The notes under the pieces are model-generated. The model searched no databases. It was not told where the DNA came from and saw only the letters and a list, made by a program, of their open reading frames with translations. From the NCBI GenBank assembly GCA_031257135.1, contig JAIRPH010000001.1:1-8574 (forward strand): 8,574 nt of DNA, written 5' to 3'. The position numbers were made by a program, and so were the translations under genes. Positions 1 through 7,097 of the stretch are shown piece after piece (position 1 is the stretch's first letter; every line of letters starts with the position of its first letter). This DNA comes from Spirochaetaceae bacterium. GTDB taxonomy: Bacteria; Spirochaetota; Spirochaetia; Treponematales; Breznakiellaceae.

Positions 1-35
1 TCAAGCAAAATTTTCGCCTTTTTCAAAAAATTTTT

Positions 36-50
36 CCGGTCCCAGACCGG
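36..50 (+). terminator. Short GC hairpin with weak T-tail
   Basis: CCGGTC (36-41) pairs with GACCGG (45-50) around a three-base loop, and TTTATATCT follows. It lies in an AT-rich gap and could end transcription entering from the left on the plus strand. Equally, it could be part of the leader of the minus-strand transcript that starts near base 53 and leaves the window. The T-run is short, so terminator function is uncertain. Confidence 0.3.
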
Positions 51-59
51 TTTATATCT

Positions 60-92
60 AAAATATAACTTCCTCCATTTTTTGTCTATACT
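60..92 (-). promoter_or_regulatory. Minus-strand promoter toward the left edge
   Basis: On the minus strand a -35 box TAGACA (83-88) and a -10 box TATTTT (60-65) are separated by exactly 17 bases. The -35 lies inside the ten-base element AGTATAGACA (83-92). Nearly the same element, AGTGTAGACA, precedes two other minus-strand genes in this window (4880-4889 and 7555-7564). Unlike those two, no ATG lies six bases after the -10, so the gene served would start beyond the left edge. The rest of bases 1-150 is AT-rich and holds no gene I can recognise. Confidence 0.4.
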
Positions 93-152
93 CTTTTAAA
101 TCTCTTTTAAATTTTTCAAAAAATATTTTCAGCCCCAAAGCTGTTTTGGTAA

Positions 153-186
153 AGCCTCCGGTAAAACGCAATATTTACGGGAGGCT
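153..186 (-). terminator. Long hairpin at the end of the minus-strand frame
   Basis: AGCCTCC (153-159) pairs with GGAGGCT (180-186), and GTAAA (161-165) pairs with TTTAC (174-178), with one G-G mismatch and an eight-base loop. The TAA stop of the minus-strand reading frame at 175-480 lies inside the stem. On the minus strand the hairpin is followed by TTTACC, a poor T-run. It could be a terminator of that strand or the subterminal hairpin of a decayed mobile element. Confidence 0.35.
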
Positions 187-480
187 CAGGTTATGGGGAT
201 GCTTCCTTTGAGGCAGAAACTGCCCCATACGCCGATGTTCGGAACCGGTAGCCCATAGCCTCTTGGAGCGGCTGTGCCAGAGTCCGGCTATATCGAGTCC
301 CGAATATTCAGTCCAAGCCTTGCAGTATTCGATGAGATACCGGCGCCGCCCGCGGAACTTGTCTTGTCCAAGTCCTTCTCGTCTTTGATAGGTATCACTG
401 AAAAGGTCGCTTTTAAAAATATTTTTATGGCTTTCACCGGAGTTTTGCTTTTCAGTCAATACTATTTTCAGTCGATACAA
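175..480 (-). pseudogene. Unrecognised minus-strand frame, possible IS200/IS605 end remnant
   Basis: A 101-codon frame starts only at a TTG (478-480), has no Shine-Dalgarno sequence and matches no family I recognise. Its middle (residues about 40-65, rich in Tyr, Trp and Arg) reads more like protein than noise. A second minus frame over the same DNA ends ...VSASKEASP and then TAA (about base 193). That is reminiscent of the last residues of IS605-type TnpB proteins, which are followed by a structured right end; a hairpin does follow at 153-186. No TnpB zinc finger or catalytic motif is visible. This is therefore either a heavily worn element end, a structured non-coding RNA, or a chance frame. 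Confidence is low. Confidence 0.22.
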
Positions 481-486
481 TGTATC

Positions 487-1167
487 ATGGAAACAACAAA
501 ACCTGATTGGGAATCTATCATCGGAACGCTGGAAGCATGGCGGGAAAACCTAGAACCCGCAGACGAGCCTGAACCGTCGGTAACGCTTGTCGCGGAACGG
601 TATCGCCGGGACCCCTGGGCGGTTCTGGCTTCTACGATGGTGAGCCTTCGTACCAAAGACGAGGTAACTCTGGCGGTATCTAAGGTCTTGCTGGATACCG
701 CGCCGACTCCGGCGGCATTGCTGGAACTGCCGGAAGAGGCTGTTGCCCGGCTCATCTATCCCGCGGGTTTCTACCGGAACAAGGCGGCGAACCTCAAAAA
801 GACCGCCTTAATCATAACCGAACAATACGGCGGACGTATACCGGCGGATATGGACGCCCTCCTCGGCTTGCCCGGAGTAGGACGGAAAACCGCAAATCTC
901 GTGCTGATCGAAGCCTTCGATATGGACGGCATCTGCGTGGATACTCACGTACACCGAATAGCGAACCGTACCGGCTGGGTTTCAGCGTCCACTCCTGAAC
1001 AAACCGAATTCGCTTTGCGCGAGGTTCTGCCCCGGAAGTATTGGAAGAGGATCAACGCCCTGCTGGTGCGGTACGGACAGCGGGTCTGCCGTCCCCTAAG
1101 TCCCTTTTGTTCCGTCTGCGCGATTGTCCCCCACTGCCTGCGCCGAGGAGTGGAAAAATCCCGATGA
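487..1167 (+). CDS. nth: Endonuclease III (DNA glycosylase/AP lyase)
   Basis: The product removes oxidised pyrimidines from DNA and cuts the abasic site, in base excision repair. The 226-residue reading has the full family signature. The helix-hairpin-helix LPGVGRKTANLVL is at 128-140 with the catalytic lysine K134. The motif VDTHVHR (151-157) supplies the catalytic aspartate D152. A [4Fe-4S] ligand set C201-x6-C208-x2-C211-x5-C217 lies at the C-terminus. Length is close to the roughly 211 residues of E. coli Nth. The frame is open upstream to base 274, but family homology begins at once after the ATG at 487, so that start is preferred. No Shine-Dalgarno precedes it; a TACAAT box ends five bases before the ATG, with only a poor -35. 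The last 72 bases overlap the end of the convergent phosphoesterase gene. Confidence 0.95.
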   Translation: METTKPDWESIIGTLEAWRENLEPADEPEPSVTLVAERYRRDPWAVLASTMVSLRTKDEVTLAVSKVLLDTAPTPAALLELPEEAVARLIYPAGFYRNKAANLKKTALIITEQYGGRIPADMDALLGLPGVGRKTANLVLIEAFDMDGICVDTHVHRIANRTGWVSASTPEQTEFALREVLPRKYWKRINALLVRYGQRVCRPLSPFCSVCAIVPHCLRRGVEKSR

Positions 1168-2244
1168 GCTTTGCAGGTTTTCCTCCGGTCTTAGGCGGTT
1201 ACGGCTCAGGCAGTCGCATCCCAGCAAATCTATCTTAGCTTTTACATAATCAAGCCGGTTTTGATTGAGTATGGTCCGCCGGTAGGGAGTATGCTCGACC
1301 GATTCGATAGTATATCCTCCGCGGTTGACGAATTTTTTACCTTTTCCTTGTATAAACCAGTAAATGAGCGCGATAGTCTCATTGTCAAGCTCTATGGCGT
1401 TAATTCCTTTTCTGTTTATCACGCTCCCGGAATTGAACAAGCAAGGCACCGGAAGCTCATCCCCGTACAGGCTCTGCCTGAGTACGTCCCGCCGCTCGGA
1501 ACGCTTCAGTTTGCCCAGCTCCAGCCGCAGGGCGTGAACCTCCGCCGCAATCCGCTCCCGGTCCGCGCCGCAGGATGCCGGATAATCCCGGCAGAGCCGT
1601 TCAATCTCGAACTTGATGTAGTCAAACCGTCCGAGAGACTCAAAAAGCGCGCGATGAGTATGCCCGATAATAGAAATGCAGTTGTTACTGCGGGAAAAAT
1701 GATAAGCCTGATTTTCCACTTCAAACCGGCGGTGTGGATTGCGGACGCTGGAAATATTGCGAAGCCCCAAGGGTTTGAGAAAATAGCGGACTCCCATGTT
1801 GATCAGCCGGTTATACTTGGTGTACATCTTTGAACATTGATGACCGTGATACACATATATCGGAACCAGACTTGTTCTGATTTGTACCGCATGATACAAC
1901 GGATAAGGATAATTTTTGACAAACAGCAGTTCCTCGTCATGGTTGCCCAGAATCTTATAAAGCCGCTGATTTTCGGCGAACCGGTCAAATATGCGGTACA
2001 GCCGAGACCACTGCTCTCGAATGGCATCCAAAGAATACCGCAGGAGTTCCTCAATATCCCCGTTCAATACCAAAGTCCACCCGTTCCGCAAATAATATCC
2101 TTCCAGAATATCCATGAGAAATACGCCGTTATCCGCAAGATCGTCCCGCTTCCCGCACCCCATGTGGAGATCGCTGATAATCAAGACCTTTCCGGCGTGA
2201 GAAATATCCAACGCCGCCCCGGAGCCGAATAACGGTCCGGTCAT
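1096..2244 (-). CDS. Calcineurin-like metallophosphoesterase
   Basis: A 382-residue predicted cytoplasmic hydrolase of phosphate esters; the substrate is unknown. All binuclear-metal motifs of the family are present in order: SDLH (24-27), NGD (61-63), GNHDE (100-104), YHGH (132-135) and GHTH (194-197). A charged, probably coiled-coil stretch (about 205-258) is an insertion before the final beta region (NSGS, 271-274). The layout recalls LpxH-like and other UDP-sugar or nucleotide phosphoesterases, but I cannot assign a substrate. The gene follows psuG by 23 bases in the same direction, so it is probably the last gene of the psu operon. No good Shine-Dalgarno precedes the ATG, so coupling is plausible. 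The last 30-40 residues (rich in Ser, Asn and Gly) look non-conserved and are encoded antisense to nth. Confidence 0.85.
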   Translation of the reverse strand: MTGPLFGSGAALDISHAGKVLIISDLHMGCGKRDDLADNGVFLMDILEGYYLRNGWTLVLNGDIEELLRYSLDAIREQWSRLYRIFDRFAENQRLYKILGNHDEELLFVKNYPYPLYHAVQIRTSLVPIYVYHGHQCSKMYTKYNRLINMGVRYFLKPLGLRNISSVRNPHRRFEVENQAYHFSRSNNCISIIGHTHRALFESLGRFDYIKFEIERLCRDYPASCGADRERIAAEVHALRLELGKLKRSERRDVLRQSLYGDELPVPCLFNSGSVINRKGINAIELDNETIALIYWFIQGKGKKFVNRGGYTIESVEHTPYRRTILNQNRLDYVKAKIDLLGCDCLSRNRLRPEENLQSSSGFFHSSAQAVGDNRADGTKGT

Positions 2245-2267
2245 GCCGGCGAAAAATTCCGCCCCGG

Positions 2268-3191
2268 TCAGGGAGAACCAGCCTTCAGCCTTGTATACGC
2301 CCCGGAAAGTTCCGCCGCAACTTTGGCGTTATTCAAAACCAGCTTGATGTTCGCCTCAAGACTCCTGCCGCCGGAGAATTGTACGATTTTGTCCAGCAGA
2401 AAAGGCGTTATCCCTTTGCCTTTGATTCGCCGAGACGAAGCCTCCTGAAGCGCGTCTTGGATAATCCGGTCTATCTCTTCTTTGGGAAAGGAATCCTCTT
2501 CAGGGATAGGATTGGCAATGAGAACGCCCCCGGAAAGCCCCATATCCCACTTCGCTTTAAGAGCGGCCGCCAATTCCTCCGCGGAATCAACCCGAAAATC
2601 CACCGGAAAGCCTGAGTCTCTGGTATAGAAACCCGGCAGATTAGGAACCCCGAAGCCGACCACCGGGACGCCCATAGTTTCCAGATATTCCAGAGTCAAG
2701 CCTATGTCCAAAATGCTCTTGACTCCGGCGCAGACTACGGCTACATCGGTTTTCGCCAATTCCTGCAAATCCGCGGAAATATCGAAGGTTTCCGCCGCTC
2801 CTCGGTGGACGCCGCCGACGCCGCCGGTGGCGAACACCTTGATGCCCGCACGAGCGGCGATTATCATCGTCGCCGCTACGGTCGTGGCTCCGTCCCCCTT
2901 TCCCGCAACGATAAAGGGGATGTCCCGGCGGCTGGATTTGGTCGCCTTTATTCCCTGTTTGCCCAAATATTCGATTTCTTCCGGGGTCAGCCCCGCTTTA
3001 AGCCGTCCTTTCAGAATTGCGATAGTTGCCGGTACTGCGCCGTTGCGCCGGATCGTTTCTTCTACGGCAAGCGCGGTCTCTACGTTTCGAGGATAAGGCA
3101 TCCCGTGACTGATTATCGTGGATTCAAGGGCTACCGCCGGACGCCCTTGTAGCAGGGCTTCGGCAACTTCTTTAGAAATATCAACATACAT
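2268..3191 (-). CDS. psuG: Pseudouridine-5'-phosphate glycosidase
   Basis: The enzyme splits pseudouridine 5'-phosphate into ribose 5-phosphate and uracil, breaking the C-glycosidic bond left by RNA turnover. The 307-residue reading covers the whole family (E. coli PsuG is about 312). Hallmarks are ALESTIISHGMPYP (21-34), KSSRRD (85-90), FATGGVGGVHRGA (120-132), DISADL (137-142) and CAGVKSILD (154-162). E23, K85, D141 and K158 sit exactly eight residues before E31, K93, D149 and K166 of the E. coli enzyme (numbers recalled), K166 being the Schiff-base lysine. The ATG at 3191 is chosen because AGGA (3198-3201) lies six bases before it and homology starts there; an upstream in-frame ATG at 3239 would lie inside the kinase gene. 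The Shine-Dalgarno overlaps the TAG stop of the upstream gene, leaving eight bases between them, so translation is probably coupled. Confidence 0.96.
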   Translation of the reverse strand: MYVDISKEVAEALLQGRPAVALESTIISHGMPYPRNVETALAVEETIRRNGAVPATIAILKGRLKAGLTPEEIEYLGKQGIKATKSSRRDIPFIVAGKGDGATTVAATMIIAARAGIKVFATGGVGGVHRGAAETFDISADLQELAKTDVAVVCAGVKSILDIGLTLEYLETMGVPVVGFGVPNLPGFYTRDSGFPVDFRVDSAEELAAALKAKWDMGLSGGVLIANPIPEEDSFPKEEIDRIIQDALQEASSRRIKGKGITPFLLDKIVQFSGGRSLEANIKLVLNNAKVAAELSGAYTRLKAGSP

Positions 3192-3199
3192 ACGCTGTC

Positions 3200-4849
3200 C
3201 TATACTATAGTAATACGTCCTTGAGCCTGCTGATTCCATTGCAGGATCAGCGATTCAAGGACTTCCGCGGTCAAATCCGCCGAAACCGCCTGCGGACTTT
3301 GCAGAGTAAGGTACGCGGCCGCAGACCCGGCAATGACGTCCTCCGCGGCTTCCGGCGTTCCGAGAATCCGCCGGCGGAGACTCGCCCCGAGGAACGCGTC
3401 TCCTGCGCCGGTAGTCGAGCGAGGCTCTATAGCCGGACCTTTGAACCGTACCGCTCCGGCTCGGTCTACTCGTAAGACGCCGCCGCTTCCCAGCGTGACA
3501 TAGACCGTTCCGGGCAACTCCCGGGCAATCGCTCGGCAGAGTTTCTCGAGGTACTCAGGCGTATGGGGATCATACCCGATGTCCCCAAGCAGAGCCTGAA
3601 TCTCCAGAAGATTGAGCTTCAGCCCTTCCAAGCCGCTGAAGAGTTTCCCCTGCTGGTACTCGGCTATACGGCGGGTCTTCGTTACCGATACGGGATCAAG
3701 CCAGCAGGGAAGATCGGGAAACCGCCGCTGAAGATACAGGCTCGTTTCCGGGAGCAGGTTTCCGTCTACGAAGAGCTTGGAAAAAGGCGCGTCCCGGTTC
3801 GCGCCGTAACATCGGCTATATGCCGCGGTTACGGCGCGGTCTACCGCCGGTTCCGCGTGTTCCGGGGTAAAACCGTCAAAAATATCCATCCCCGAAACCG
3901 CGGCGGTCATATCTCCATAATTATCCAGCAACGAGAGGTAGGTAGAGGTGACTTTTCCTTTATCCGCCGCTACCCCTGAAATCCCGATGCCCGCGGCTTG
4001 CGCGGATTCTTTCAAGCCTTGTCCGAATACGTCGTCTCCTACGACGCTTATCAGCTCGGTTCCCAGCCCTAATCTGCTGAGGTTTTCCGCAATATTGCGC
4101 CCGCATCCTCCGGGGGAAAAGCAGACCTTCCCCGGATTTGAGTCTCGGAGGATCAATTCCCGGTAGGGGCGTCCCTCGATGTCCAGATTGATCCCGCCGG
4201 CAATCAGCGCGGGTAGAGGACGCCGGAGTACGGCAAGGTTATTCTCTTCCAGCGCGATAAAAGCGAGAGACCCTATATCGCTCAAAATACGCAGGGACCG
4301 TTCAGAATAAAATGAGAGATGAGTTATATCCTGAATGTACCACCAGCCCAGAAAGTCATCATCCTTCTGCGGAGCGATATGGGTATGAACAAAAGCCCAG
4401 CCCCCGGGTTTCAGGCAGTCTGCAATACTGCGGAAATCCCGGCGAGGCTCGGCAAAATGTTCCGCGGTTTCGATGCACAAAACCAGATCAAAGGCGTCTT
4501 TCCAGGGCGTCTGCCTATGAGCGAAGAGAGGGTCCCAGGGAAGCGTCTCAATACCTCGGCGGCCCAGAAGTTCAGCCCCTAGAGGATTCGGTCCCGACCC
4601 CCAATCGACCGCGTTCATCGGCTTTCCGGCATAGGCTAAGGCTCTGTCGATGACGCGGGATAAAAATGCGGTATATCCTTCATTTTGTTCGCCGTTTCGG
4701 TGAAGCCGATACCGGCGGCGGCTTGTTTCTTCATCAGGTCTGGACTGCGGGTCTGCCCAAGAAAACCCGCAAAAAGCGCAACGGAAAAAAACTCGTTTCG
4801 CGCCTTCCACCGGACGAATATGGTCCGAAGCGCAGATAGGGCATTTCAT
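3200..4849 (-). CDS. psuK: Zinc-ribbon SAM methyltransferase fused to pseudouridine kinase
   Basis: A 549-residue two-part enzyme. Residues 1-30 form a zinc ribbon (C3, C6, C24, C27). Residues about 55-205 form a class I SAM methyltransferase of the Methyltransf_23 kind: motif I VDWGSG (81-86), acidic D106, DLVLCIETAEH (121-131) and LKPGG (146-150). Residues about 212-545 form a PfkB-type kinase closest to E. coli PsuK: GGINLD (218-223), DSNPGKVCFSPGGCGRN (236-252), YLSLLDNYGDM (304-314), KLN (411-413) and TTGAGDAF (479-486) with catalytic base D484. The kinase makes pseudouridine 5'-phosphate for PsuG, encoded eight bases downstream. No methionine occurs between residues 78 and 314 and the domains abut without a linker, so this is a true fusion. 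The methyltransferase substrate is unknown. The ATG at 4849 has no Shine-Dalgarno, but a promoter -10 box ends six bases upstream. Confidence 0.92.
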   Translation of the reverse strand: MKCPICASDHIRPVEGAKRVFFRCAFCGFSWADPQSRPDEETSRRRYRLHRNGEQNEGYTAFLSRVIDRALAYAGKPMNAVDWGSGPNPLGAELLGRRGIETLPWDPLFAHRQTPWKDAFDLVLCIETAEHFAEPRRDFRSIADCLKPGGWAFVHTHIAPQKDDDFLGWWYIQDITHLSFYSERSLRILSDIGSLAFIALEENNLAVLRRPLPALIAGGINLDIEGRPYRELILRDSNPGKVCFSPGGCGRNIAENLSRLGLGTELISVVGDDVFGQGLKESAQAAGIGISGVAADKGKVTSTYLSLLDNYGDMTAAVSGMDIFDGFTPEHAEPAVDRAVTAAYSRCYGANRDAPFSKLFVDGNLLPETSLYLQRRFPDLPCWLDPVSVTKTRRIAEYQQGKLFSGLEGLKLNLLEIQALLGDIGYDPHTPEYLEKLCRAIARELPGTVYVTLGSGGVLRVDRAGAVRFKGPAIEPRSTTGAGDAFLGASLRRRILGTPEAAEDVIAGSAAAYLTLQSPQAVSADLTAEVLESLILQWNQQAQGRITIV

Positions 4850-4855
4850 GCTTTT

Positions 4856-4889
4856 ACTATACCGAATTTTTTATCGCTATGTCTACACT
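4856..4889 (-). promoter_or_regulatory. Promoter of the psuK-psuG operon, probably leaderless
   Basis: On the minus strand, TAGACA (4880-4885) and TATAGT (4856-4861) are spaced by 18 bases, a good sigma-70-like match. The -10 is followed by only AAAAGC before the ATG at 4849, so the expected start of transcription falls at or next to the initiation codon. The -35 is part of AGTGTAGACA (4880-4889), shared with the promoter at 7532-7564. Confidence 0.55.
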
Positions 4890-4913
4890 GAAAGACATTT
4901 AATAAAGTATAAC

Positions 4914-4935
4914 GCCCGTCCGATTTTGGGCGGGC
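4914..4935 (-). terminator. GC-rich hairpin, probable minus-strand terminator
   Basis: GCCCGTCC (4914-4921) pairs with GGGCGGGC (4928-4935), eight pairs including one G-T, with a six-base loop. On the minus strand it is followed by GTTATACTTTATT, moderately T-rich. It would end transcription from the lipoprotein/pseudogene side just before the psu promoter. On the plus strand no T-run follows. Confidence 0.5.
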
Positions 4936-4941
4936 AAGGAT

Positions 4942-5136
4942 TTAATCTTCTATGAGGACAATGCAATATTTTTTGTCATTATCTTCATACGGATAATTTG
5001 CTATAGCATCGTCTTTGGACAAATTTTTTATTCTCTTTACCTAATAGAGACGACCGTTGGCTTCAAATGTGGTCTTATTGATGATGGGTAATCTGCTGAT
5101 TTTCCAATGTATCAGGACCGTTTGCAGATAAAGCAT
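4942..5136 (-). pseudogene. Small gene broken by an in-frame TAG
   Basis: An ATG at 5134-5136 opens 31 codons, then TAG (5041-5043), then 32 more codons in the same frame to TAA (4942-4944). Both halves read like one ordinary protein: the first ends KTTFEANGRLY and the second begins VKRIKNLSKDDAIANYPYED and ends YCIVLIED. A strong Shine-Dalgarno (GAGGAG) lies 12 bases before this ATG; a closer ATG, seven bases from it, is in another frame and gives only nine codons. I do not recognise the family. It is most likely a nonsense-mutated, probably also 5'-truncated gene remnant. Amber readthrough is an unlikely alternative. Confidence 0.45.
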
Positions 5137-5164
5137 ATCATTTTTTGACTCCTCTATATTTGCA

Positions 5165-5203
5165 GATTGACGCTGATTTTTATCTGTGCTAATCAGTGCA
5201 ATC
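5165..5203. repeat. Imperfect inverted repeat downstream of the lipoprotein gene
   Basis: GATTG (5165-5169) pairs with CAATC (5199-5203) and CTGATT (5173-5178) pairs with AATCAG (5191-5196), giving 11 pairs with a 3x2 internal loop and a 12-base loop. The composition (AATCAG, CAATCTG, ATCTGTG units) resembles short dispersed repeats seen near gene ends in several phyla. No T-run follows on either strand, so an intrinsic terminator is not supported. Confidence 0.4.
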
Positions 5204-5222
5204 TACAAAATTTTTTCTTAGG

Positions 5223-7079
5223 TTAAGGTACTACCTTATACTGTACAAGACTCCAGTGAGTAGACCGGGCGTCTTTTCCACCGGATATTCTAAGCGTTTC
5301 AAGTTTTGCCGGAACAGTAAAGGTCAATTCAAAATTACCTGTTTTGGCGTTCTTGACAAAATTATTCCATTGTCCATCTATGATGATGGCAAAAGAAGTG
5401 TAATCCGTTGACGAAATGGTAAACGTTTGGGTACTGCCCGCTTTGAGGGTGCCGGTTATCGGGGATATAAGCTGAGTATTGGGAACGCTGTTATATGTGC
5501 TAAACGTAAACGGATATTTCAAGACGTTGTTCCCGAATCCCTGATAGCCGGATGCGGCTTTTATGTTGAAATAAAGCGTTTGCTCTAGGAAACCTGTACC
5601 CAACTCAAGCAGTTTGTGAATTTTGCTTACCGCATTGTTCCGAGGCGCATCGAACTGATCTTCTTTGAAGTAATAACGATTGTTATCCTCAACCTTGAAA
5701 TAAGAATCTTTGAAAAATTCCAATTCTTTTTCGGTTATCTTCTTTTCTGCAAGCAGTCCTTCCGCGCCGGGAAGCCATACGCGTTCGAAAGTTGCTATAT
5801 CAATACTATTTTGCGGTCGTTCATCGTTTTGCCATTTCGCAAAAATATATCCTTTATAATCAGACGTATCAGGAACATCAAAATCAAAGGTAACAGTTCC
5901 GCCTTTTCTGTTCTGCCATGACGCGGCGTCTATATTCTGCTGTTGAGGCGTCCTTAACGCGCTTGATAGTGAAACATTATTGTTCCGAAGCGTAATATCA
6001 AAGGTAAAGCCTCCGTCTACGGTATTATTGTATTCCGGGTCTTCGGTTTTCAGCGCAAGTCCATACTGGAAAAACTTGCCCGGAATATAGGCTTCACGCA
6101 TGAAGTCTTCAGCGGTGAGAACCGGCGCGTAAAACTGATACGCCTCTTCCTCCGGCAGATGAGAATACAAAAACGGACGAGGATCGACAAACAGCCAGCC
6201 CGTGGAATATTTTTTAATAAAGGTTTTTATTTCCATCGGTCCCGCGTCCCATGTTACGTCAACCAGATACCATCTGCCCCCGATCTTGACCGCGTTCCAC
6301 GCGTGATCGATATCTTTCCCGATTTTGCCGCTGTAGCCGTATCCTTTTGAATAGCCGCTTATACCGATAGATTCGACGCCCGCCAGCGAACACATCTCGT
6401 TGTAGAGATTGGCGTATCCCGAACAAACCGCGAGCTTCTTTTTCAAAACCGATTCGTAATCCTGAGCAGTGATTCTACCGGAAAAATACATCTCCGCGTC
6501 GTAGGCGATGTTATCGCAAATCCAGTCATGCAGAATTTTGGCTTTTAAAAACTGGTCTGAAACGCCGGTTACGAGAGATGAAACGACTTCGGGAAGGGTT
6601 TTTTCGGGTTCAACGAATACCTTTTCCGTCAGGTCTTTGGGGACTTTCCGCACTTGGGGTTCCATTTTGTCGTTTAGATATTTCCCGACGCCTGAATCCA
6701 TACCTGTGTAGCGTTTTATCGCGGCGGTCGCTTGAGCGGCAAGTTTCGGCTCTGCGTCTGCCCGCTGAGTATACGCGTAAAGATACGCGCAGTCACCCCA
6801 AGCGACCGCCCCAGCGATGCGCTCTTCCTCGGTTTTCGCCGGATCGTTCCGTTCCGCCGCCGGGCGCGGCGTTTTAACGCGGTTCCCGTTGCTCGATGCA
6901 GAGCCTGTCCTGCCGTTAGAGTCTGCTACCGGTTGTGCAGTTTTATCCGTTGAAGCCTTGCCCGATGAAAAACCGCTTGAACTGGAACCGGACGTTCCTG
7001 TTCCGGCAGAAGAACAAGCGCCGAAAATAACGGTCATAAATATAAAACCTACAACCGCTATACTACTTATCTTTTTCAT
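5223..7079 (-). CDS. Transglutaminase-like (KY-type) lipoprotein
   Basis: A 618-residue exported protein. Residues 1-21 are a signal peptide (KK, then a hydrophobic core) ending in a relaxed lipobox FGAC with the lipidated C22. A flexible Ser/Gly/Thr linker (23-66) follows. The transglutaminase-like core (about 165-300) has a full catalytic triad: C219 in AVCSGYANLY, H259 in DHAWNAV and D274 in YLVDVTWDAG. Residues 300-618 are beta-rich and fit the repeated Ig-like modules of kyphoscoliosis-peptidase-like proteins. The family includes cysteine proteases and cross-linking enzymes, so the likely role is proteolysis or cross-linking in the periplasm or at the cell surface; the substrate is unknown. 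AGGAGG (7086-7091) lies six bases before the ATG, which fixes the start. The gene follows the damaged gene at 7098-7391 closely and is probably co-transcribed with it. Confidence 0.88.
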   Translation of the reverse strand: MKKISSIAVVGFIFMTVIFGACSSAGTGTSGSSSSGFSSGKASTDKTAQPVADSNGRTGSASSNGNRVKTPRPAAERNDPAKTEEERIAGAVAWGDCAYLYAYTQRADAEPKLAAQATAAIKRYTGMDSGVGKYLNDKMEPQVRKVPKDLTEKVFVEPEKTLPEVVSSLVTGVSDQFLKAKILHDWICDNIAYDAEMYFSGRITAQDYESVLKKKLAVCSGYANLYNEMCSLAGVESIGISGYSKGYGYSGKIGKDIDHAWNAVKIGGRWYLVDVTWDAGPMEIKTFIKKYSTGWLFVDPRPFLYSHLPEEEAYQFYAPVLTAEDFMREAYIPGKFFQYGLALKTEDPEYNNTVDGGFTFDITLRNNNVSLSSALRTPQQQNIDAASWQNRKGGTVTFDFDVPDTSDYKGYIFAKWQNDERPQNSIDIATFERVWLPGAEGLLAEKKITEKELEFFKDSYFKVEDNNRYYFKEDQFDAPRNNAVSKIHKLLELGTGFLEQTLYFNIKAASGYQGFGNNVLKYPFTFSTYNSVPNTQLISPITGTLKAGSTQTFTISSTDYTSFAIIIDGQWNNFVKNAKTGNFELTFTVPAKLETLRISGGKDARSTHWSLVQYKVVP

Positions 7080-7097
7080 AAAAAACCTCCTAATATA

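Noticed and set aside
274..486. Upstream extension of nth to an ATG at 274
   Set aside because: The extra 71 residues have no family similarity, cover the structured region, and would make the protein far longer than known Nth enzymes.
1096..2244. Phosphoesterase as LpxH of lipid A synthesis
   Set aside because: Motifs fit the superfamily only; the context is pseudouridine breakdown, and treponemes are generally thought to lack lipopolysaccharide.
3192..3239. Longer psuG start at ATG 3239
   Set aside because: It would lie inside the kinase gene; the ATG at 3191 has a Shine-Dalgarno and aligns with the family N-terminus with a constant eight-residue offset.
5165..5203. Inverted repeat as an intrinsic terminator of the lipoprotein gene
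   Set aside because: The stem is AT-rich with an internal loop, and no T-run follows on either strand.
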